Program-made: the position numbers and the translations under genes
Notes under the pieces: generated by a model
Told to the model about the DNA's origin: nothing
Database searches by the model: none
What the model saw: the letters and a program-made list of their open reading frames with translations, nothing else
NCBI GenBank assembly: GCA_023388335.1
Contig: JAEWGL010000111.1
Span: 1-9,743 of the forward strand
Length of the DNA: 9,743 nt
From: Pseudomonadota bacterium
Lineage (GTDB): Bacteria > Pseudomonadota > Gammaproteobacteria > Pseudomonadales > Pseudomonadaceae
Reading direction: 5' to 3'
Part shown: positions 1 through 8,200 of the stretch, piece after piece
How positions within the stretch are numbered: position 1 is the stretch's first letter
How the letters are laid out: each line of letters starts with the position of its first letter

Positions 1-3000
1 CTGGTTGAGCTGGCGGTAGCTGAGCTGGCGCTCAGCGAATACCAGCGCCACAGCCTCGGGGCTGCGCTCGACCTGCTGCTCGATCAGGCGCTGCACGCAG
101 TATTCGTCCGGGTAGCGCTGGGCAGTACGGTTCCAGTCGCGCAAGGTCTGGTGTTGTGCCACCTCGAGCATCGGCAGTTCGCCGATGGCTTGGCTGGCGT
201 CCGCGACCATGCCGCGCAGCAGGGTCTGCCAGTGGCTGGCCATGCGCTCGATGGTCGTGGCCTCGAACAGCTCGGCGGCATAGACCAGGGCAACCGAGAT
301 GCCTTGCGGGGTCTCCAGGGTTTCCAGCGACAGATCGAACTGCGCGCCGCCGCCGTCGAGCAACAGCTCGCGGGCTTGCAATTGCGGCAAGCTGTTGCCG
401 GTAGCGGTGGCGCCGAGGGTACTGAGATGGTTGTACATCACCTGGAACAGCGGGTTCTGGTTCAAGATCCGCTGTGGGTTGAGCACTTCCACCAAGCGGT
501 CGAACGGCAGGTCCTGGTTGGCCTGGGCGCCCAGGGTCACGTCCTTGACCTGTTGCAGCCACTGCCCCACGCTGGCCTGCGGCCGCGGGCACAGGCGCAT
601 CACCAGGGTGTTGACGAAGAAGCCGACCACGCCTTCCAGCTCCTGGCTGTTGCGGTTGTTCACCGGAACCCCGATGCGCAGGTCATGCTGGCCACTGTGG
701 CGCTGCAGCAACAGCGCGAAAGCGGCCAGGAACAGCTGGAACAAGGTAGTTCCTTGGGCCTGGGCCAGCTCGCGTACTTGTCGCTCCAGGTCCTGCGGCA
801 GACGCAGGTCCAGGCGCGTGCCCAAGTCGCTGGTCCGCGTGCCGCGTGGGTGATCGGTAGGCAGTTCCAGCACTACCTGCTCATCGCCCAGACGCTCCAC
901 CCAGTAATCCTGCTGGCGCTGCATTTCGCCCTGCTCCAGCCACTGGCGCTGCCAGTGGGCATAATCGGCGTATTGCACGGCCAGCGGCTGCAAGCCTGGC
1001 TCACGGCCGGCGTTGAAGGCGGTATAGAGTTCGACGAACTCGTGCACCAGCACGCTCATCGACCAGCCATCGGAGGTGATGTGGTGCAGGGTCAGTACCA
1101 GCACCCACTCCTGGGCCGAGCGTTCGATCACCTTGACCCGCATCAGCGGGCCCTGGTGCAGGTCGAACAGGCGGGTGATCTGCGCACGCACCGCCAGTTC
1201 CAGTTGCGGCTGGCTGGCGTCTGGCAACGCGGTCCACTGCAGGTCTACCGAGGCGGCAGGCTGGATCTGCTGGTACAGCTGTCCATCGTGCTGGACAAAG
1301 GTGGTGCGCAGCGATTCATGGCGAGCGAGCAAGGCATCGACCGCCTGCTGCAGCGCCGCACGGTCGAGGTTGCCTTGCAGGCGCACGGCCAGTGGGGTGT
1401 GGTAGGCGGTACTGTGCGGCTGCAAGGTCCAGAACATCCACTGGCGCTGCTGCGCGTAGGAAGCTGGCAGGCGCTCGCTACGCGGCAAGGCGGGAATCGA
1501 CGCCTGCTCGCGCACGCGGGGGCAATGTTGCAGGGCTTGGGCCAGCTCACCGAGGTTGGCGGTATCGAAGATCATCCGCAGCGGCAGGTCCACCCCCAGT
1601 TGGCGACGCACCCGAGAGACGATCTGCACCGCCAGCAACGAGTGGCCGCCGAGACTGAAGAAGTTGTCCAGCAGGCCCACCGCGGGAACCTTGAGTACCT
1701 GTTCCCAGATCGCCGCCAGCGCCTGTTGTTGTGCGGTGACCGGCGGTACGTACTCATGGGCTGGACGCTCAAGGATCGGTGCCGGCAGTGCGCGGGTGTC
1801 GAGCTTGCCGTTGGCGGTCAGCGGCATGGCCTCAAGGGGCTGATAGACGCTGGGCAGCATGTAGTCCGGCAAGCGCTTGGCCAGCCAGTCCTTCAGTTCT
1901 TCGTCCCGCTGGGCGGCACTGCCTGCGAACACCACATAGGCCACCAGCTGCGCCTCGCCGGCCTGGCCGACCAGCAACACCGCCGCGTCGCGGACCTGCG
2001 GCGCGCCGCGCAGCCCCACCAGCACCTCTTCCAGGTCGATGCGGTAGCCACGCAGCTTGACCTGACGATCGACCCGGCCAAGGAACGCCAGCTCGCCACC
2101 GGGGTAACGGCGCACACGGTCACCCGTGCGGTACAGGCGTGCCCCCGGCGCACCGAACGGATCGGGCACGAAGCGCTCGGCGGTCATGCCTGGGCGGCCA
2201 TGGTAACCGCGCGCCAGGCCGGCACCGCCGACGTAGAGCTCGCCATGGCTGCCCGAGGCCTGCAGCTGCAGACCAGCGTCCAGCACATGGGTGCTGAGGT
2301 TCGGCAGCGGTCGCCCCAGGACGATCGGGCTGCCCGCAGCAGTCAGCCGCTGGGTGAGCACGCCCACGGTGGTTTCGGTCGGGCCGTAGTGGTTGACGAT
2401 TTCGCACTGCCCCAGCGCACGTACGCGCTCGACCAGCGTTTGCGCGCACGCCTCGCCACCGAGCACCAGGCAACGGCGCGGCAATACGCGCTCGGGACGC
2501 TCGGCACCGAGCAGCGCCTCCAGGTGCGATGGCACGATCTTCAGTACATCGATGCCATGGGCCTGCAGATAATCGCCAAAGCGCAGCGGATCGAGCGCGA
2601 CGTCCTGCTCGATGACGTGCAACGCGCGCCCCGAGCACAGGGCGCCGAACAGCACCGTATGGCCGAGGTCGGCCGCGAGGGTGGAAACCACCGCCATGCT
2701 GCCCGCCTCGTCCAGCGGCAGGGTCTGCGCAATGCCCTGCAGGTAGTTGCCCAAGGACGCATGACTGACCGCCACGCCCTTGGCCTTGCCGGTGGAGCCG
2801 GAGGTGTAGATGACATAAGCCAGCTGGCGGCCATCGAGGCTGCGCCGCGGACCTTGCGCGCTGCGCTCGGGACGCGCCGGATCGAGCAGCAGCGTGGTGA
2901 CCCCAGGCGCCTGCGGCAGGCTGTCCCGCAGCGCCTTCTGGGTCAGCAGGACACCGATGCGGCTGTCCTCGATCATGTAGGCCAGGCGTTGGGCAGGAAA

Positions 3001-4776
3001 CGCTGGGTCGAGCGGGACGTAAGCGCCGCCGGCCTTCCACACCGCCAACAGGCCAATCACCATTTCCAGCGACCGCTCGGCCGCCAGCCCCACGCAGACC
3101 TCCGCGCCGACGCCCAGCTCCACCAGTTGCAACGCCAGAGCGTTGGCGCGGGCATCGAGCTCGGCGAAACTCAGGCTCTGCCCTGCGAACACCAGCGCCT
3201 GGGCCTGGGGCACCCGCCGCACCTGGGCTTCGAACATCTCGCAGGGCGAAGCAGCGACGGGCGTCTGGGGACCCTTGGCCTGCTGCAAGAGTTGCTGGCC
3301 TTGCTGCGGGTCAAGCATCGGTAGCTGGTCGAGCGCCTGGTCGGCATCGGCGGCCATGGCCCGCAGCAGGCGCTGCCAGTGGCCGGCCATGCGCGCGATG
3401 GTGGCCGCCTCGAACAGCTCGCAGGCATAGGTGAGTGAGGCGTGCAGCTTGCCGCCACGCTCGAAGGTGGTCAGGGTCAGGTCAAACGGCGTCGAGCGGC
3501 TGTTCCACTCGAGCGGACGCAGCTCCAGGCCGTCGCCGACCTTCATCACCTCGATATCGGTCACCTCCGGCAGGTGGTTGTACATCACCTGGAACAGCGG
3601 GTTGTGGCTCAGGCTGCGCTCCAGGTCGAGGGCCTCGACCAGTTGCTCGAACGGCAGGTCCTGGTGCGCCTGGGCATCGCTGGCGGTCTGCTTGACCGCC
3701 GCCAGCAGCGCTTGCACCGACTGCTGGCCGTCGAGGCGGGTACGCAGCACCTGGGTATTGACGAAGAAGCCGATCAGCCCTTCCACCTCGGCGCGGTTGC
3801 GGTTGGCGATCGGTACGCCGATGCGCAGGTCCGACTGGCCGCTGTGGCGGTACAGCAGCACATTGAACGCGGCAAGCAGAACCATGAACAGCGTGACGTT
3901 GTGCTGCCGGGCAAACGCGCGCAACTGTTCGGCCAGCGTGTCTTCGATGACGAACTCATGACGCAGGCCACGCTGGCTGGCTACCGCCGGACGCGGGAAA
4001 TCGGTGGCCAGTTCGAGCAGCGGATGCTCATTGCCCAACTGGTGGCGCCAGTAGTCCAGCTGGCGCTCCTGCTCGCCGGCCTCCAGCCACTTGCGCTGCC
4101 ACAGCGCGTAATCCACGTACTGGATCGGCAACGCCGGCAAGGCCAGCTCGCGCCCCTCCTGGAAGGCGGCGTAGCGCTGCATGAACTCATCGATCAGGAC
4201 GTTCATCGACCAGCCATCGGCGACGATATGGTGCAGCGTCAGCAGCAACACGTGCTCCTGCGCGCCAAGCCTCAGCAGCGTGACCCGCAGCAATGGACCG
4301 GTAGCCAGGTCGAAGGGTCGCAAGGCCTCCTGTTCGGCCAGCTGACGTACCCTGTCCTCTTGCGCATCGCCTTGCAGGGTGCTCAGGTCGAGCTGCTCGA
4401 CGTGTAGCGTTTGCGCGGCCGGCACCTGCAGCAAGCAGTCATTGGCATCCTGGGCGAACACCGTGCGCAGGGTTTGGTGGCGCGCCACCAAACCGGCGAA
4501 TGCCTGCTCCAGGGCCGCCACATCCAGGCGTCCGGTCAGGCGCACAGCACTGGGCAGGTTATAGGCACCGCTGTGGCGGTCCAGCTGCCACAGGAACCAC
4601 ATACGCTGCTGGCCATAGGAAAGCGCGTAGCGATCTTCGACGTCGACGCCCGCCGCGATGGGAAATTGAGAGAAGTCGATTCCTTCGGCGCGCAAGCCCT
4701 CCAGGAACAGGCGGCGCTTCTCCACTGGCAGCTCAATGAAGCGACGGGCAAGCTTCAGGGACTTATCGGCATTCAT
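1..4776 (-). CDS. Pyoverdine side-chain NRPS, first modules (C-A[Asp]-T-C-A start), 3' end outside window
   Basis: One open frame of 1592 codons runs off the left edge. ATG 4776-4774 is the only usable start: the in-frame stop TAA at 4854-4852 lies upstream with no ATG, GTG or TTG between. A GGAAG site sits 7 nt before it. The N-terminus (MNADKSLKLARRFIELP) is typical of PvdI/PvdJ-like synthetases. C1 domain, about 50-480: SYGQQRMWFLW, HHIVADGWS (182-190). A1, about 510-1000: WKAGGAYVPLDP (580-591), TSGSTGKAKG (658-667), NHYGPTE (795-801), YRTGDRVRR (882-890), NGKLD. Carrier: LGGHSLL, Ser1046. C2, about 1093-1540: SYAQQRQW, HHITSDGWS (1231-1239). A2 begins and is cut after LSYRQLN. Selectivity residues D703, L704, T707, K746, V771, G773, H796, V804, G805, K991 read DLTKVGHVGK, the Asp code. 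No E domain follows the first carrier, so L-Asp is expected. It likely takes the chain from PvdL; by position it would be called pvdI, which the fragment does not prove. Confidence 0.94.
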   Translation of the reverse strand, partial: MNADKSLKLARRFIELPVEKRRLFLEGLRAEGIDFSQFPIAAGVDVEDRYALSYGQQRMWFLWQLDRHSGAYNLPSAVRLTGRLDVAALEQAFAGLVARHQTLRTVFAQDANDCLLQVPAAQTLHVEQLDLSTLQGDAQEDRVRQLAEQEALRPFDLATGPLLRVTLLRLGAQEHVLLLTLHHIVADGWSMNVLIDEFMQRYAAFQEGRELALPALPIQYVDYALWQRKWLEAGEQERQLDYWRHQLGNEHPLLELATDFPRPAVASQRGLRHEFVIEDTLAEQLRAFARQHNVTLFMVLLAAFNVLLYRHSGQSDLRIGVPIANRNRAEVEGLIGFFVNTQVLRTRLDGQQSVQALLAAVKQTASDAQAHQDLPFEQLVEALDLERSLSHNPLFQVMYNHLPEVTDIEVMKVGDGLELRPLEWNSRSTPFDLTLTTFERGGKLHASLTYACELFEAATIARMAGHWQRLLRAMAADADQALDQLPMLDPQQGQQLLQQAKGPQTPVAASPCEMFEAQVRRVPQAQALVFAGQSLSFAELDARANALALQLVELGVGAEVCVGLAAERSLEMVIGLLAVWKAGGAYVPLDPAFPAQRLAYMIEDSRIGVLLTQKALRDSLPQAPGVTTLLLDPARPERSAQGPRRSLDGRQLAYVIYTSGSTGKAKGVAVSHASLGNYLQGIAQTLPLDEAGSMAVVSTLAADLGHTVLFGALCSGRALHVIEQDVALDPLRFGDYLQAHGIDVLKIVPSHLEALLGAERPERVLPRRCLVLGGEACAQTLVERVRALGQCEIVNHYGPTETTVGVLTQRLTAAGSPIVLGRPLPNLSTHVLDAGLQLQASGSHGELYVGGAGLARGYHGRPGMTAERFVPDPFGAPGARLYRTGDRVRRYPGGELAFLGRVDRQVKLRGYRIDLEEVLVGLRGAPQVRDAAVLLVGQAGEAQLVAYVVFAGSAAQRDEELKDWLAKRLPDYMLPSVYQPLEAMPLTANGKLDTRALPAPILERPAHEYVPPVTAQQQALAAIWEQVLKVPAVGLLDNFFSLGGHSLLAVQIVSRVRRQLGVDLPLRMIFDTANLGELAQALQHCPRVREQASIPALPRSERLPASYAQQRQWMFWTLQPHSTAYHTPLAVRLQGNLDRAALQQAVDALLARHESLRTTFVQHDGQLYQQIQPAASVDLQWTALPDASQPQLELAVRAQITRLFDLHQGPLMRVKVIERSAQEWVLVLTLHHITSDGWSMSVLVHEFVELYTAFNAGREPGLQPLAVQYADYAHWQRQWLEQGEMQRQQDYWVERLGDEQVVLELPTDHPRGTRTSDLGTRLDLRLPQDLERQVRELAQAQGTTLFQLFLAAFALLLQRHSGQHDLRIGVPVNNRNSQELEGVVGFFVNTLVMRLCPRPQASVGQWLQQVKDVTLGAQANQDLPFDRLVEVLNPQRILNQNPLFQVMYNHLSTLGATATGNSLPQLQARELLLDGGGAQFDLSLETLETPQGISVALVYAAELFEATTIERMASHWQTLLRGMVADASQAIGELPMLEVAQHQTLRDWNRTAQRYPDEYCVQRLIEQQVERSPEAVALVFAERQLSYRQLNQ

Positions 4777-4783
4777 CTGCGAT

Positions 4784-4788
4784 CTTCC
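4784..4788 (-). promoter_or_regulatory. Ribosome binding site of the side-chain NRPS gene
   Basis: GGAAG on the minus strand lies 7 nt upstream of ATG 4776. It is a partial Shine-Dalgarno match at normal spacing and supports that start. An ATG just before it (4791-4789) is out of frame. Confidence 0.6.
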
Positions 4789-4822
4789 ATACAGTTGGGT
4801 ATCGAGCTTCGACTCGGCTATC

Positions 4823-4837
4823 CCTACGGGACGTAGG
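4823..4837. repeat. Short perfect inverted repeat over the -10 part of the NRPS promoter
   Basis: CCTACG (4823-4828) and CGTAGG (4832-4837) form a perfect inverted repeat with a 3-nt centre. It covers the CGT (4833-4831) of the minus-strand iron-starvation box and the expected transcription start. It could be an operator or a hairpin at the mRNA 5' end; it is short enough to be chance. Confidence 0.3.
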
Positions 4838-4854
4838 AGCGCGCAGAAAAATTA
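4831..4854 (-). promoter_or_regulatory. Candidate PvdS (iron-starvation sigma factor) promoter of the side-chain NRPS gene
   Basis: Read on the minus strand, the sequence is TAATT, then 16 nt, then CGT, preceded by GC. The known PvdS box is TAAAT-N16/17-CGT, often with C just before it, so this has one mismatch in the -35 part. The CGT ends 54 nt before the ATG at 4776, which gives a leader of roughly 45-50 nt. Location, spacing and direction fit the promoter of the downstream synthetase. A one-mismatch match can easily occur by chance in a region this size, so position carries most of the argument. Confidence 0.55.
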
Positions 4855-4868
4855 GCCGCGTGCGCGGC
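4855..4868. repeat. Short perfect palindrome just upstream of the NRPS promoter
   Basis: GCCGCG (4855-4860) and CGCGGC (4863-4868) are perfect inverted arms with a 2-nt centre. The palindrome abuts the -35 part of the minus-strand box, between the two opposed iron-starvation boxes. No known operator is recognised, and GC-rich DNA produces such sites often. Confidence 0.25.
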
Positions 4869-4894
4869 AGCGCCGGCTACGGTTGGGGAGTGGC

Positions 4895-4918
4895 TAAATC
4901 GGCGGCAGGGCTGCTCGT
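4895..4918 (+). promoter_or_regulatory. Exact iron-starvation box on the plus strand, no recognised gene downstream
   Basis: The plus strand reads GC, then TAAAT (4895-4899), 16 nt, then CGT (4916-4918). This is an exact match to the PvdS promoter consensus. It faces right, away from the side-chain NRPS gene and toward the 3' end of pvdL, and its -35 part lies 40 nt from that of the minus-strand box. I see no convincing protein gene to its right. It may drive an antisense or small RNA, be a remnant of a lost divergent gene, or be chance. Confidence 0.4.
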
Positions 4919-5122
4919 TATCCCTGCACGATGAAAGACCGATAGAGGTTTCTGCGGTTTTCCAGGATGGCGGGGTGAGCTGCCGCAACCTGCCTGGGGC
5001 CAATGCCTCCAGGGAGACCGTGGTGCCTGGGTTTGGGCTCGCTGCGCGGACCAGCGGGCTGGGCGATCTTCCACAGGTTCTCCACTGCTCTTGAGACTGG
5101 CGGTGTACCTACCCGCGAAGGG

Positions 5123-5160
5123 GCCAGAGCAGCACGACAAACGGTCCGTGGTGCTCTGGC
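5123..5160. repeat. Second inverted repeat downstream of pvdL
   Basis: GCCAGAGCAGCAC (5123-5135) and GTGGTGCTCTGGC (5148-5160) are inverted copies with one mismatch (5132/5151) around a 12-nt loop. It stands 7 nt beyond the first hairpin. Bases 5109-5125 next to it (CTACCCGCGAAGGGGCC) overlap its left arm and resemble one half of the REP palindromes common in P. putida-group genomes. The matching second half is absent. It may be part of the pvdL 3' end structure or a decayed REP element. Confidence 0.4.
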
Positions 5161-5167
5161 GGGTTAC

Positions 5168-5194
5168 CAAGCGGCCCCACTGAGGGGCCGCTTG
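5168..5194 (-). terminator. Strong hairpin 10 nt after the pvdL stop, probable terminator
   Basis: CAAGCGGCCCC (5168-5178) pairs perfectly with GGGGCCGCTTG (5184-5194) around a 5-nt loop, an 11-bp GC-rich stem. It begins right after the pvdL stop codon (5207-5205), where a terminator is expected. Neither strand has a clear run of T after the stem, so it may stabilise the 3' end or act weakly rather than be a classic intrinsic terminator. The symmetric stem could act in both directions. Confidence 0.55.
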
Positions 5195-5204
5195 CCTGGG
5201 GCCG

Positions 5205-8200
5205 TCAGAGCAGCTCCAACTCCGCCATCAGGTCACTGAGCCGGTCGACCTTGTCGTCGTCCAGCGCACTGGCCTTGAGCCCTTCGACATACTCGGCCAA
5301 CTCCGCCACCGTGCTGCACTCGAACATCGCCCGCAGCGGCACATTCAACTGCAGCTGCTTTTGCAGCCGAGAGGCGATCTGGGTCGCCAGCAGTGAGTGC
5401 CCGCCGAGCTCGAAGAAGTTGTCATGCACGCCCACCCGTTCGGCCTTGAGCACATCGCCCCAGATCCCGGCCAGGGTCTGTTCCAGCTCGTTGCGTGGCG
5501 CCAGGTAGTCCTGGCTGTGCTGGGCGCCGATGTCGATGGCCGGCAGCGCCTTGCGATCGAGCTTGCCGTTGGCGTTGCGTGGCAGGCTGTCGAACCAGCC
5601 CCAGTGCAGGGGCACCATGTACTCGGCAAGATCCGCGCGCAGACGCTGCTTGACCTGCTCGAGCAGCGCGGCATCGGCGCTCACCCCCTGATGGGCCACC
5701 AGGTAGCCCACCAGGTGCTTGCCGTTGATCCCTTCCAGCACCGCCACGGCCGCCTCACGGATCTCGGCCAGTTCATGCAGGCGGGCCTCGATCTCGCCCA
5801 GCTCGATCCGATAACCGCGAATCTTCACCTGATGGTCGATCCGGCCAACGTACTCGAGCACGCCATCCGGGCGGCGCCGGGCCAGGTCGCCAGTGCGGTA
5901 CAGGCGCTCGCCCGTAGCGCCGAACGGGTGCGGGATGAACGCCAAGGCGGTGCGCGCCGGGTCCCCCACATAACCACGGCCGACCCCGGTGCCGGCGACG
6001 CACAGCTCGCCCACCGCGCCCAGCGGCACCAGCGCCTGGTCGTCGCCGAGCAGGTACAGGCGGTTGTTGTCGGTCGGTGTGCCGATCGGCAGGTAGCTGC
6101 CCTGGGTGGATGGGCGGTCGACGCGGAAGAACGCCACGTCATCCGAACACTCCGCCGGGCCATAGGCGTTGACCAGGCCAATCGCCGGGTAACGCTGCAG
6201 CCACTGGGCGGCCAGCTCTGGCGGCAGGGCCTCGCCCGTCGGCAGCATCCAGCGCAGGCCGTCGAGGACCTGGTGCTCGTTGGCGAGCATGCCCTGGATC
6301 AGCGACGGCACACTTTCCAGCACGGTGATGCCGCTGGCCTGCACATGCTCGAGCAAACCGTGCGGATCATGGGCGATGGCGTTCGGCACGATCTGCACCC
6401 GGGCACCGAACAATGGCGCGGCGAGGAACTGCCAGACCGAGATATCGAAGCTCTGCGAGGCGGTCTGGGCGATCACGTCCTGCTCGTCCAGCGTCAGGTA
6501 CGGCACTTTGCTCAGCTGGTTGTTGAGCATGCCGCGCTGCTCGACCATCACCCCTTTGGGCAGGCCGGTGGAGCCGGAGGTGTAGATCACGTAGGCCAGG
6601 TTGTCCGGCGCGCTGTAGATGCCTGGGTTGTGGCTGGCCGCCGCGTTGCCCTGGACCTGTTCCCAGACCAGCAGCGTGGGCCGGGCCACACCTGCGACTT
6701 CATCGAGCAATTGCCGCGCCTGCTCGGCGTGGGCCGCCGTGCACACCAGCACCGGCGTGCGGCTCAGCTCGACGATGCGCTGCAGGCGCGCCGCTGGCAG
6801 GCCAGGGTCCAGCGGCAGGTAACCGGCACCGGCCTTGAAGCTGCCGATGATCATGCCCAGCAACGGCAGGCCCCGCTCGGCCAGCAGTGCCACCGGCTGG
6901 TCGACGTTCACCCCCGCCGCTACCAGCGCATGGCCCAGGCGATTGGCCGCCAGGTTCAGCCCGGCGTAGTCGAAGGTTGCCTCCAGGCAGCGGGCGACGA
7001 TGCGCTGAGGATGGGCGGCGACCCGCGCCTCGAACAGCTCCACGTAGCTCTGCTCCAGGGTGTAGGCGTGTTCGGTGCGGTTGCAGTCCTCCAGCAGAAA
7101 GCGCCGCTCATCGGCGCCGAGCAGTGGCAGTTCGGCCACGTCGCCCTCGAAGCCTTCGACCAGGGCGAGCAATAGGCGCTTGAACTCGGCCAGCAGCCGT
7201 TCGACGGTCGGGGTGTCGAAATAGCGCTGGTCGAACGACAGGTGCAGGCCCAGGTCGTCACCTGGGTAGCACACCGCGGTCAGCGGGAAATTGGTGTGGG
7301 TGCGGCCGGAGTCGGAGCTGGCGTTGAGGTGCTGGGCGTGGTCGAGCACCGAGGCTTCCACCGGGGCGTTCTCGAAGACGAACAAACTGTCGAACAGCGG
7401 CTGGCCCTTGGGCAGCTCGCTGCGCTCCTGGATGGCCACCAGCGGCAGGTACTCGTACTCGCGCAGCTCCATGTTGCGCTCCAGCAGGCCTTGCAGCCAC
7501 TGGCGCACGCTGCAGCCCTGGCCAGGGGCCGGCAGCTGCACGCGCAGGGCGATGCTGTTGATGAACAGGCCGACCGTGCGCTGCATCTGCGGCATGCTCA
7601 CCGGCCGCCCGGCCACCGTGACGCCGAAGACCACGTCACGCTCGCCGCTGTAGCGGGCCAGCACCAGGGCCCAGGCCGCCTGGGCGAAGGTGTTGACCGT
7701 CAACTGGTGGGCCTGGGCCAGTTCACGCAGGCGCGCGCCCTCGTTGACCGGCAGCCGGGTGTAGCAGTCGCCGACAATCATGCCGTCGCCGGCATGGTCG
7801 TGGCGCAGCGGGCGATCGCTGGGGATCGCCGTGGCGCGCTCGAAGCCTGCGAGATTGCGCTGCCACCACTGGCGCGCTTCATCCAGGTCCTGGCGCTGCA
7901 GCCAGCCGATGTAGTCGCGGTAGCGCGGCGGCACCGGCAGTTGGGCCTGGCGGCCTTGCTCGAGGGACTGGTAGAGCTCGAAGAAGTCATTCATCAGCAG
8001 CGACCGGCACCAGGCGTCGATGAGGATGTGGTGGTTGCTCATCATGAACCAGTAGCCCTCGTCGGCGACGCGCACCAGACGCAGGTGGAACGGCGCCTCG
8101 GACAACAAGACGAAGCCGGCCTCGCGCTCCTGCTTGTGCAGGGCCTGCAGGCGCTGCTCCTGGGCGGTCTCGTCGAGGCCGCGCCAGTCCTGGTAGTCCA

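Larger units (their letters stand above)
4777..5204. other. Intergenic region between the two NRPS genes
   Basis: This 428-bp gap holds, from the pvdL side, two hairpins and a REP-like half-element. A central stretch of about 190 bp (4919-5108) follows in which I recognise no gene or RNA. Then come the two opposed iron-starvation boxes and the NRPS leader. An 11-bp sequence, TGCCTGGGGCC, occurs twice in the same direction (4991-5001 and 5193-5203). Short frames on both strands have no recognisable protein features and no good ribosome binding sites. The hairpins plus a separate promoter suggest the second gene need not depend on read-through from pvdL. Confidence 0.7.

Noticed and set aside
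2120..3040. 306-codon minus-strand frame inside the side-chain NRPS gene
   Set aside because: It is in another frame than the intact adenylation domain, which runs through this stretch without a break. The composition is Arg/Ala/Gly-rich and typical of a shadow.
151..3324. Very long open frame (over 1000 codons) on the plus strand
   Set aside because: It is fully antisense to the NRPS frame, which shows a continuous set of correct domain motifs. The translated protein is rich in Q, H, L, R and A with no recognisable domain. Strong GC codon bias creates such shadows.
4877..5239. Short frames in the intergenic region (minus 4877-5170, plus 5003-5239)
   Set aside because: No recognisable motif, poor ribosome binding sites, and Pro/Arg/Ser-rich composition like false genes over REP-type DNA; the plus frame also runs over the pvdL end.
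5205..5400. Possible thioesterase at the end of the first synthetase
   Set aside because: Only about 60 residues follow the carrier Ser, with no GxSxG motif; the chain must be passed on to another enzyme.
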